Source of the DNA: Zeimonas sp039807785
GTDB lineage: Bacteria > Pseudomonadota > Gammaproteobacteria > Burkholderiales > Burkholderiaceae_E
Assembly: GCA_039807785.1 (NCBI GenBank)
Contig: JBDHRX010000072.1
Span: 1-16,129 of the forward strand
Length of the DNA stretch: 16,129 bases
Reading direction: 5' to 3'
A model generated the notes under the pieces. That model searched no databases. It saw only the letters and a program-made list of their open reading frames with translations, and had not been told where the DNA came from. Each line of letters begins with the position of its first letter. The stretch's first letter is position 1. A program made the translations under genes and the position numbers. Shown piece after piece: positions 7,620-13,549 of this stretch.

Positions 7620-8043
7620 CGTCGTCCAGCAGCGACGACGCGCCGGCGCCCATCGCCTCGTCGAGCATCGGGTACATCATCTGCTCTTCCTTCAGGTTGT
7701 GCGGCACCAGGACCTCGAGCAGGGCCTGCGCGGCCCGCTGGTATCCGGCGCCATCCCGGGCCCCGGCGGCCGAGCGCATCTGCTGGAGGATGCCCTGCAT
7801 CTGCTCATGCTCGGCGCGCATCTGCACGCTCGGGCCGGCCTCCGTCATCCCGGTGTGCGACTCGAACGCGGGGAACAGCAGCTTCTCCTCCATGTCGATG
7901 TGGCGCGCGAGCCGCTGCAGGAACAGCTCCGCCTCGCGCTCGAGCACTGCGTGATCGCCGGCCCGCGCGGCCGCCCGCGCGCGCTCAAGGATCTGGTCGA
8001 TCAGGACGTGGTCCTGCTGCATGTAGGTGGTGATCGATTCCAT
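7600..8043 (-). CDS. Hemerythrin-like (HHE) domain protein
   Basis: A 147-residue four-helix protein that probably binds a non-haem di-iron centre. The expected ligands are present: His12, His48 with Glu52 (HxxxE), His79, and His115 with Glu119 (HxxxE), with His63 as a possible extra. Family members bind, store or sense O2 or NO, or repair iron centres. The start at 8043 has a GGGAGA Shine-Dalgarno sequence. It lies 31 bases after the ferredoxin on the same strand, so it is probably the last gene of the benzoyl-CoA reductase operon. An oxygen-buffering or oxygen-sensing role beside an oxygen-sensitive enzyme is attractive but inferred. Its 3' end overlaps the convergent PGDYG-type gene by 20 bases. 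Confidence 0.92.
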   Translation of the reverse strand: MESITTYMQQDHVLIDQILERARAAARAGDHAVLEREAELFLQRLARHIDMEEKLLFPAFESHTGMTEAGPSVQMRAEHEQMQGILQQMRSAAGARDGAGYQRAAQALLEVLVPHNLKEEQMMYPMLDEAMGAGASSLLDDVKEMAV

Positions 8044-8074
8044 CGGAGTCTCCCGGTTGCAGGTGGGGCACCCG

Positions 8075-8401
8075 TCAGGGGTGCTTCAGGTGCTCGAGCT
8101 TGTTGCCGACCGTCGCCCAGTGCCCCGCGTCGGGAAGCGGGTCGTGCTTCCTCGCGATGCCCGGCCAGTCGCGCGCCAGCTCGGCGTTGAGCGCGACGAA
8201 GCGACGCTGCGGCGGCGGGACGTCGGCATCCGCGTAGATCGCCTCGACCGGGCACTCGGCCACGCAGGCGGCGCAGTCGATGCAGGCGTCGGGGTCGATC
8301 ACGAGGAAGTTCGGCCCCTCGTGGAAGGCGTCGACCGGACAGGCCTCGACGCAGTCGGTGTGCTTGCAGTTGATGCAGGATTCGGTCACGACGTAGGTCA
8401 T
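8075..8401 (-). CDS. fdxA: Seven-iron ferredoxin (FdxA/FdI type)
   Basis: A 108-residue [3Fe-4S][4Fe-4S] ferredoxin, close in length and layout to Azotobacter FdI. Cysteines are at 9, 12, 17, 21, 40, 43, 46 and 50. By homology, 9, 17 and 50 hold the 3Fe cluster and 21, 40, 43 and 46 the 4Fe cluster. The free cysteine of FdI in the PVDCF motif is alanine here (PVDAF, Ala25). The C-terminal extension with LNAELARDWP and DPLPDA is typical. Shine-Dalgarno GAGGAG precedes the start at 8401. Its position directly after the two reductase ATPases parallels the ferredoxin BzdM of the Azoarcus bzd operon, so it probably donates low-potential electrons to benzoyl-CoA reductase rather than serving only in housekeeping. 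Confidence 0.93.
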   Translation of the reverse strand: MTYVVTESCINCKHTDCVEACPVDAFHEGPNFLVIDPDACIDCAACVAECPVEAIYADADVPPPQRRFVALNAELARDWPGIARKHDPLPDAGHWATVGNKLEHLKHP

Positions 8402-8441
8402 CGTGGTCTCCTCGGGGGATGGCGCCGGGCGGTCGGGCGGC

Positions 8442-9425
8442 TCATGCCGCCGCGCCGGCCGCCGGCGCGGCCGTCTTCCCGGCGGGCCGCTTGACGACGA
8501 CCGGACAGGCGCCGGCCTCGTGGCACGGCTCGAAGCGCCGGCGCGTCGCGGCCATCGCCGACCAGCGGCGCGTCGCCGCCGACGGCGCCTGGCCCTGCTG
8601 CGCGGCGGTCGGCGGAATCGGCCGGTCCTCGGCCAACAGTTTCTCGACGCGGCGCAGCCCGAGGTAGGCCGCGCCGTAGGCGCCGTTCAACTGCCCCAGC
8701 CCGTTCGGCGCGACGTGGAAGCGCTCGCCCAGCGCGGCCTCGAGCGCCGCGACCATCGCCTCGTTGCGCGTCATGCCGCCGGTGAGCATGTAGCCCGGCT
8801 CCAGGCCGACCCGCCGCAACAACTGGACCGCGCGGCCGCCGAGCGACACCATCGCGCCCATCATGATGTCCTCGGCGGCGATGCCGTTCGACAGGTGGTT
8901 GATCACCTCCGATTCGGCGAACACCGCGCACACGCTGCTGATCGCCTTCGGCGCGGTCGAGCGCATCGCGTACGGCCCGATGTCCTCGGTCGTCAACCCG
9001 AGGTAGCGGGCGGTCTTCTCGAGAAACGCGCCGGTCCCGGCCGCGCACTTGTCGTTCAGGCGGAACGCCTTGACCCGCCCTTCGGCATCGACCTTGATCG
9101 CCTTGATGTCCTGCCCGCCGATGTCCAGGATCGTGCGGGTATCGGGGAACAGGTGCACCGCGGCCTGCGCATGCGCGGTCAGCTCGGTGATCTGCGCGTG
9201 CCGGAACGGCACCGTGTAGCGGCCGTAGCCGGTGGCGCCGACGTACACCACCTGCGAGCGGTCCAGGCCGCAGTTCTTCATCAGGTCGTCGAAGACCGCC
9301 TCCGAGGCCTGCGCCAGCTTGAAGCCGGTGCGCCGCACCGCGGTGCCGACCACCCTGCGCTCGCCGTCGAGCGCGATCGCCTTGGTGTAGGTCGATCCGA
9401 TATCCAGTCCAGCAACGTAGAGCAT
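8442..9425 (-). CDS. bzdQ: Benzoyl-CoA reductase ATPase subunit, BzdQ-like
   Basis: A 327-residue BadF/BadG/BcrA/BcrD-type ATPase of the ASKHA fold. It shows the phosphate-1 loop GLDIGSTYTK (6-15), GATGYGRY (63-70), DIGGQDIKAI (101-110) and LTGGMTRNEA (214-223). Cys127 (in NDKCAAGTG) and Cys166 (in SSVCAVFAESE) are the expected ligands of the [4Fe-4S] cluster shared with its partner ATPase. ATP hydrolysis here would drive ferredoxin electrons into the catalytic subunits. The naming as BzdQ rests on operon order and on being the longer of the two ATPases. An unusual tail of about 65 residues (from about 265) carries Cys301 and Cys307 (CHEAGAC). AGGAGG at 9431-9436 overlaps the preceding stop codon and fixes the start. 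Confidence 0.88.
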   Translation of the reverse strand: MLYVAGLDIGSTYTKAIALDGERRVVGTAVRRTGFKLAQASEAVFDDLMKNCGLDRSQVVYVGATGYGRYTVPFRHAQITELTAHAQAAVHLFPDTRTILDIGGQDIKAIKVDAEGRVKAFRLNDKCAAGTGAFLEKTARYLGLTTEDIGPYAMRSTAPKAISSVCAVFAESEVINHLSNGIAAEDIMMGAMVSLGGRAVQLLRRVGLEPGYMLTGGMTRNEAMVAALEAALGERFHVAPNGLGQLNGAYGAAYLGLRRVEKLLAEDRPIPPTAAQQGQAPSAATRRWSAMAATRRRFEPCHEAGACPVVVKRPAGKTAAPAAGAAA

Positions 9426-9434
9426 GGGTTCCTC

Positions 9435-10247
9435 CTAGGCCGGCAGCCCGGCCGGCTGACTCGCGGTGCCGAGGACGTGGTCCCGGGCGTACAGGGCCGC
9501 GCCGAGCGCGCCGCAGAAGTGCGCGTCGGGGCTGACGTTGATCGGCATGCCCACCGCCTCCTCGATCAGCTTCACCATCGCGACGTTGCGACTGACGCCG
9601 CCGGTGAAGGTGACCTCCGAGTGGATGCCGACGCGACGCGCCAGCGACACGCAGCGGCTGGTGATCGCCTGGTGCACGCCCATCAGCACGTCCTCGGGCA
9701 GGATCCCCTTCGCGAGGTGGCTGATGATCTCGGACTCTGCGAACACCGTGCAGGTGGTCGTGATGCGCACCGGATTGCGCGACTCGAGCGCCAGCGGACC
9801 GAGGTCGCCGAGCGACATCTCCAGCGCGTACGAGGCCGCGCCGAGGAAGCGCCCGGTGCCGGCGGCGCACTTGTCGTTCATCGTGAAATCGGCCACCTGC
9901 CCGTCCGGCTTGACCGCGATCGCCTTGGTGTCCTGGCCGCCGATGTCGATCACCGTCCGGGTGCCGGGGAACAGCGCCACCGCGCCCCGCGCGTGGCAGC
10001 TGATCTCGGTCACCTGCTCGTGGCCGAAGGACACGTTGTAGCGGCCGTAGCCGGTGCTGGCGATGCGCACCACGTCGCGCTCGTCGATGCCGGCGTCGGC
10101 CACCGCGGCCTTGAACGCGTCGTTCGCGATCGTGACCATGCTGGTTTCCATGTCGAGCAGCGCGCGCCCGACGACGCGGCCGCCCTCGTCCAGGATCACC
10201 GCCTTGGTCTGCGTGGAGCCCACGTCCACGCCGCCGGTGTACTTCAT
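9435..10247 (-). CDS. bzdP: Benzoyl-CoA reductase ATPase subunit, BzdP-like
   Basis: A 270-residue BadF-type ASKHA ATPase, partner of the following gene product. Visible motifs are GVDVGSTQTK (6-15), STGYGRYNV (64-72), DIGGQDTKAI (101-110), Cys127 in NDKCAAGTG, Cys166 in TTCTVFAESE, and FTGGVSRNVA (214-223). The two cysteines should contribute half of the bridging [4Fe-4S] cluster. Having two different ATPase genes separates this cluster from 2-hydroxyacyl-CoA dehydratases, which use one homodimeric activator. Both ATPases are short, unlike the roughly 430-residue BcrA of Thauera, so the Azoarcus bzd type fits better. The frame is open far upstream into the previous gene; the start at 10247 is set by the Shine-Dalgarno sequence and homology. 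Only two bases separate it from the upstream stop. Confidence 0.9.
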   Translation of the reverse strand: MKYTGGVDVGSTQTKAVILDEGGRVVGRALLDMETSMVTIANDAFKAAVADAGIDERDVVRIASTGYGRYNVSFGHEQVTEISCHARGAVALFPGTRTVIDIGGQDTKAIAVKPDGQVADFTMNDKCAAGTGRFLGAASYALEMSLGDLGPLALESRNPVRITTTCTVFAESEIISHLAKGILPEDVLMGVHQAITSRCVSLARRVGIHSEVTFTGGVSRNVAMVKLIEEAVGMPINVSPDAHFCGALGAALYARDHVLGTASQPAGLPA

Positions 10248-10249
10248 GA

Positions 10250-11593
10250 TCAGGCCTCCTTCGCGGCAGCGGGGTGGCCGTGCGCGCCGGGCGCGGCGCC
10301 GCCGCGCTGCTGCAGCGACTCGAAGAACGCATCGACGCGGTTCTTGATCTGCGCGTCGGACCAGTAGCGCGGGTCGATCAGGTCCGACTCGATGTACAGG
10401 CTCGGCATGTTCAGCCGCTTGTTCAGGTAGTTGCGCGTGTCGGCCATGCCCGAGGACACGAAGCGGCAGCTCTTGATGCCGTGGAACACGATGCCGTCGA
10501 CGTCGAAGTCGCGGATCTGCTGCGCCAGCCGCTCGTGCGCGAAGAACTGGTTCGACAGCCCGCGCTGCGCGGCCAGCGCGGTGATCTCGGCCAGGCTCTC
10601 GAGCGGGCGCGAGGTGTCGTAGACCATCTCGCCGGCGTCCATGCCGCCGGCGGCGAAGGTCAGGTAGTCGGAGTAGGCGAACACGCCGCCCCAGCTCTCG
10701 AACAGCTCGACCAGCCGGCGCATCGACACGTAGCACGGCGTGCCCGAGAACAGCAGCCGGAAGCGCTCCTCGGCGACCCGGCCCTCGCCGCGCGCGACTT
10801 TTGCGCGCAGCTGCTCCTCCAGGCGGCGCATGTAGTCGACGCCTTCCTCGGTGCCCCGGTAGACGTTCATGATGCCGATGTAGGTGAGGCCGTCGAGCAT
10901 CGCGTTGTACGGAGCCGGGCAGGTGCGATTCAGCGCCATCACGTTGTTCCAGTGGAACACCATGCGGTTCACGCGATCCTGCACCTCGGCGAGCCGGTCC
11001 ATGTCGAAGCGCCGCCCGGTGATCTTCTCGCAGCGTGCGATCAGGTCGCGAAACTGCGCCTCGACCCATTGCGCATCGGCCATGTGCTGCGCGTCGCCGG
11101 GACGCACCTGCCAGTTGCCGCCGCGCTGGCCGGGCAGGTCGAGCACGAAAGTGGGCGTCTTGAGCATGCGCTCCCAGATCTCGCCCCACTTGATGAAGGT
11201 GCTGCACATGTTCGAGGCGATCGCGATGTCGGCCTTCGGGATCGTCCCCGCGGGGTGCTGCTGCTCGCGCAGGATCAGCCCGACGTCGGCCTTCACGTAC
11301 GAGCAGACATCGGGCGAGTAGCCGTAGTCCTCGGATTCGCGCAGGTATTCCTCCGAGACCTTGCGCACGCCGGTCTGCAGCGAGTTGATCTCGGGGAACA
11401 CCAGCTGGAAGTCGAAGGCGCGCAGGATCTCGACGGCGTTGCCCATCACGAAGACGTTCGCGACGTTCTGGCCGCGCTCGCGCGCCAGCGCGAGGCCGGC
11501 GTACCAGTCCTTCATCAGCTGCTGGCCTTCCTGGTGCGCGTCGAACTCGGCCGGCGCGGCCGCGGCGGGTTTTTCCAGGGTCGAAGTGCTCAT
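10250..11593 (-). CDS. bzdO: Benzoyl-CoA reductase catalytic subunit, BzdO/BcrB-like
   Basis: A 447-residue protein of the HGD-D/benzoyl-CoA reductase superfamily. Together with the BzdN-like subunit it should form the module that binds benzoyl-CoA and performs the two-electron ring reduction to a cyclohexadiene-carboxyl-CoA. Candidate cluster-ligand cysteines include Cys97 (SPDVCSYVKADVG), Cys130 (ASNMCSTFIKWGE) and a late one in GIKSCRFVSSGMADTRN. Length fits BzdO/BcrB. The first 20 residues are an Ala/Pro/Thr-rich lead and the last 15 an Ala/His-rich tail. A GGAGA Shine-Dalgarno sequence sits in the 13-base gap after the upstream gene. The naming is by subunit type and order; a paralogous reductase for a substituted aryl-CoA (for example 3-methylbenzoyl-CoA) cannot be excluded. 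Confidence 0.9.
   Translation of the reverse strand: MSTSTLEKPAAAAPAEFDAHQEGQQLMKDWYAGLALARERGQNVANVFVMGNAVEILRAFDFQLVFPEINSLQTGVRKVSEEYLRESEDYGYSPDVCSYVKADVGLILREQQHPAGTIPKADIAIASNMCSTFIKWGEIWERMLKTPTFVLDLPGQRGGNWQVRPGDAQHMADAQWVEAQFRDLIARCEKITGRRFDMDRLAEVQDRVNRMVFHWNNVMALNRTCPAPYNAMLDGLTYIGIMNVYRGTEEGVDYMRRLEEQLRAKVARGEGRVAEERFRLLFSGTPCYVSMRRLVELFESWGGVFAYSDYLTFAAGGMDAGEMVYDTSRPLESLAEITALAAQRGLSNQFFAHERLAQQIRDFDVDGIVFHGIKSCRFVSSGMADTRNYLNKRLNMPSLYIESDLIDPRYWSDAQIKNRVDAFFESLQQRGGAAPGAHGHPAAAKEA
10255..10260 (-). promoter_or_regulatory. Shine-Dalgarno AGGAGG fixing the BzdP-like start
   Basis: The minus strand reads AGGAGG seven bases before the ATG at 10247. It decides the start of a reading frame that is otherwise open for about 960 more bases upstream. 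It lies inside the last codons of the BzdO-like gene, consistent with coupled translation. Confidence 0.85.
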
Positions 11594-11606
11594 CTCGGGT
11601 CTCCGG

Positions 11607-12797
11607 TCAGGCGGTGGCGAACAGCAGCGATTCGGCGAAGGTCTCGAGCTGCATCGCCATCTGCTCGAACGAGGTCATCTTTTCCTCGAACTCGAGGACG
11701 AGGTACTGGACGCCGACCTGGTCGAGGTGCTTCGACCACGCGACCTGCTCGTCCAGGCCGGGCTCGCAGAACTTCGCCGCGGTGACGATCGCCGCGTCGG
11801 CCCGGCCGACGCGCAGCATGTCCATCAGGTAGCCCTCCTTGGTCTTGCGCTCGTCGTGCTGGACCGGGCTCGCCGCCGAGCGCTCGACGAAGCTCTCGGC
11901 CAGCGCGCGCACCGGGTCGCCGTCCTCGGGCACGTCGGCGGTGATCCAGCGCAGGCCGATCAGCAGGTCGTCGTCGACCACGTAGCAGTTGTCGTCCATC
12001 GCCTCCAGCATCTCGAGCGGAGGCTGCTCGCAGAAGCCGCCGACGAACACCACCCGGGGCCGGTCCTGCGCGGAGCGGTTGCGGACGCGGATCGCCGCCA
12101 GCGCGCGCTCGAGCAGCGCGTTGTGCTCCTCGGCCGGCATGCGGGTGCGCGCCCGCACCAGCAGGTACGACTCGGTACAGCTCAGCTTCCAGGGCTCGTC
12201 GCGGCGGATCGCGTAGAGCTCGCGCAGCAGGTGCCGGTTGCGGTTGTAGATCCGGATGCTGTCGCGCAGGCGCGCGTCGTCCGAGACGCGGCCGGACTTG
12301 CGCTCGAGCTCGCCGCGCAGGCGCTGGTATTCGGCCGCGATGTAGCGCACCGCGCCCGGCGTGTTGACGTTCTGCGGCAGGTACAGGATCTGCGCCAGCT
12401 GCTCGGGGAAGTTGCGCGCCCAGATTCCGCCCAGGTGCTTGGCCGCGTCGCAGATCGGATGGGTGACGAATCCCGAGAGCGGCTTCAGCGCGCCGTTGAG
12501 CCCGAGCTCGGTGGTGGAGCGGCAGATCGAACAGACGAACGACCCCATGTGGGCGTCGGCGTGCTTGAGCTCGAGCTTGTTGCCGCCCCCGAGCACGCCG
12601 ACCGGCATCAGGCCGGCGGCGTGCGCGAGCTCCTCGGGAAAGTACACCGGGAAATGGCCGAGCGTCCCGACGTAGCCCTTCGGCAGCGAATCGTCATCGG
12701 GGACCGGCGCCTGGCGCAGCGCGTTGCAGTGCTCGAGGATCTCGTCGAGCTCGCGCTCGGGGTCCGGCACGAGATCCGGCGGGGTAGGGGTCGACAT
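11607..12797 (-). CDS. bzdN: Benzoyl-CoA reductase catalytic subunit, BzdN/BcrC-like
   Basis: A 396-residue protein of the HGD-D superfamily and first gene of the reductase operon. Visible markers are AGLMPVGVLGGGNKLE (61-76), the cysteine pair C89-S-I-C92 (GSFVCSICRST), Cys116 in VTHPICDAAKH, FVGGFCEQPPLE, and a C-terminal AAKFCEPGLDEQ. These cysteines are candidates for the active-site iron-sulfur cluster. The length matches BzdN/BcrC. The start at 12797 has a clear GGAGG (about 12806-12810) and follows a predicted FNR-dependent promoter. The reaction is the ATP-dependent reduction of benzoyl-CoA in anaerobic aromatic degradation. Subunit identity is confident at superfamily level; the exact aryl-CoA substrate is inferred. 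Confidence 0.9.
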   Translation of the reverse strand: MSTPTPPDLVPDPERELDEILEHCNALRQAPVPDDDSLPKGYVGTLGHFPVYFPEELAHAAGLMPVGVLGGGNKLELKHADAHMGSFVCSICRSTTELGLNGALKPLSGFVTHPICDAAKHLGGIWARNFPEQLAQILYLPQNVNTPGAVRYIAAEYQRLRGELERKSGRVSDDARLRDSIRIYNRNRHLLRELYAIRRDEPWKLSCTESYLLVRARTRMPAEEHNALLERALAAIRVRNRSAQDRPRVVFVGGFCEQPPLEMLEAMDDNCYVVDDDLLIGLRWITADVPEDGDPVRALAESFVERSAASPVQHDERKTKEGYLMDMLRVGRADAAIVTAAKFCEPGLDEQVAWSKHLDQVGVQYLVLEFEEKMTSFEQMAMQLETFAESLLFATA

Positions 12798-12842
12798 GTC
12801 CGCGTCCTCCGGGATAAAAATGGTATTGCGGTACCGGAATAC

Positions 12843-12848
12843 ATAATT
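12843..12848 (-). promoter_or_regulatory. Predicted -10 element of the reductase operon
   Basis: On the minus strand the hexamer reads AATTAT, four of six matches to TATAAT including the key A2 and T6. With transcription starting near 12836, the FNR-type box at 12872-12885 would be centred at about -42, the class II activator position. An activator-dependent promoter with no separate -35 fits this layout. Confidence 0.55.
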
Positions 12849-12871
12849 GAGCCGCGCGACCCGCCCGGACC

Positions 12872-12885
12872 TTGATCCGGATCAA
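12872..12885. promoter_or_regulatory. Perfect FNR/AcpR-type binding site
   Basis: The sequence TTGATCCGGATCAA is a perfect palindromic match to the FNR consensus TTGAT-N4-ATCAA. FNR-family proteins use an oxygen-labile [4Fe-4S] cluster and bind DNA without oxygen; in Azoarcus CIB the FNR-like AcpR activates the bzd operon through such a site. Here the box lies between the reductase operon (minus) and the flavin reductase (plus). Its spacing suits activation of the former, and its overlap with a possible plus-strand -35 suits repression of the latter. Confidence 0.85.
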
Positions 12886-12896
12886 AAGATCTATGT

Positions 12897-12902
12897 TATA
12901 GT
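12897..12902 (+). promoter_or_regulatory. Candidate -10 element for the flavin reductase
   Basis: TATAGT matches TATAAT at five of six bases and sits in an AT-rich patch unusual for this window. The best -35 candidate is TTGATC at 12872-12877, 19 bases upstream, which is part of the FNR-type box. Transcription would start near 12909. Confidence 0.45.
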
Positions 12903-12997
12903 TATCTTCAATGCCAGGGCCCGGATCCGCCGGCCGGCATCGATCGCAGCATCTCGTCGCGGCGTTTCGGATAGCATCGGCCGAAACACCCAAGACG

Positions 12998-13495
12998 ATG
13001 CTGCCTTCGCCGACCCTCGATCCCTACCTGCTGCGCCAGGCGCTCGGCTGCTTCCCGACCGGCGTGACCGTGGTCACGACGCGGGACGCGGACGGGACGT
13101 TCGTCGGCGTGACGATCAACTCGTTCAGCTCGCTGTCGCTCGAGCCGCCGCTGGTCACGTGGGCGCTGTCGACCCTCAGCGCCAACCTGCGCGCCTTCGA
13201 GACCGCGACGCACTTCGCGGTCAACGTCCTGGCCGACGACCAGGTCTGGGTCTCGCGGCGCTTCGCGGCGCCGGCGGCGCACCGGTTCCACGAAGTGCCG
13301 GTGCGCGCCGGGATCGGCGGCGCACCGCTGATCGAGGGCTGCGTCGCGCACATCGAATGCCACACGCACTCGTCGCAGACGATCGGCGACCACGTGCTGT
13401 TCGTCGGGCGCGTCGAGCGGATGCGCGCGGACAAGCGCCCGCCGCTGGTGTTCGTCGGCGGACGTTATCGCAGCGCCGGCGTCGAGCTGGATTGA
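12998..13495 (+). CDS. Flavin reductase family protein (FMN-binding split barrel)
   Basis: A 165-residue protein of the flavin reductase-like family (HpaC/ActVB-type), which uses NAD(P)H to reduce FMN or FAD, usually for a partner monooxygenase. Typical features are LRQALGCFPTGVTVVTT near the N-terminus, the flavin-contact region GVTINSFSSLSLEPPLVTWAL, a central FAVNVLADDQ, and a C-terminal GDHVLFVGRVERM followed by PLVFVGGRYR. The start at 12998 matches where the family domain begins; an in-frame ATG at 12911 would add 29 residues of low-complexity sequence. Neither has a good Shine-Dalgarno sequence. No monooxygenase gene is adjacent, so the partner is unknown. It diverges from the reductase operon and shares its regulatory region. 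Confidence 0.87.
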   Translation: MLPSPTLDPYLLRQALGCFPTGVTVVTTRDADGTFVGVTINSFSSLSLEPPLVTWALSTLSANLRAFETATHFAVNVLADDQVWVSRRFAAPAAHRFHEVPVRAGIGGAPLIEGCVAHIECHTHSSQTIGDHVLFVGRVERMRADKRPPLVFVGGRYRSAGVELD

Positions 13496-13497
13496 GC

Positions 13498-13548
13498 GCG
13501 CGCGCCGGCGCACGGCGCCGGCCGGCGGCGCGTCTTCCCGGCGCGCGC
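13498..13548. terminator. GC-rich hairpin between convergent genes
   Basis: An 11-bp perfect inverted repeat (GCGCGCGCCGG at 13498-13508, its complement at 13538-13548) encloses a second palindrome, CGCCGGCCGGCG (13516-13527). It fills the gap between the ends of the flavin reductase and Rhs genes, so it could end transcription from both sides. There is no T-tract on either strand, so intrinsic termination is uncertain. Confidence 0.4.
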
Positions 13549-13549
13549 T

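Noticed and set aside
8442..10247. Thauera-type BcrA/BcrD pair
   Set aside because: Neither ATPase has the roughly 430-residue length of BcrA; lengths of 270 and 327 fit the Azoarcus bzd type better.
8442..12797. 2-hydroxyacyl-CoA dehydratase with its activator
   Set aside because: The superfamily is shared, but two distinct BadF-type ATPases plus a ferredoxin indicate class I benzoyl-CoA reductase; dehydratases use a single homodimeric activator.
8403..12875. Long plus-strand open frames opposite the reductase operon
   Set aside because: His/Arg/Val-rich shadow sequence; the minus strand holds conserved enzyme motifs and Shine-Dalgarno sequences.
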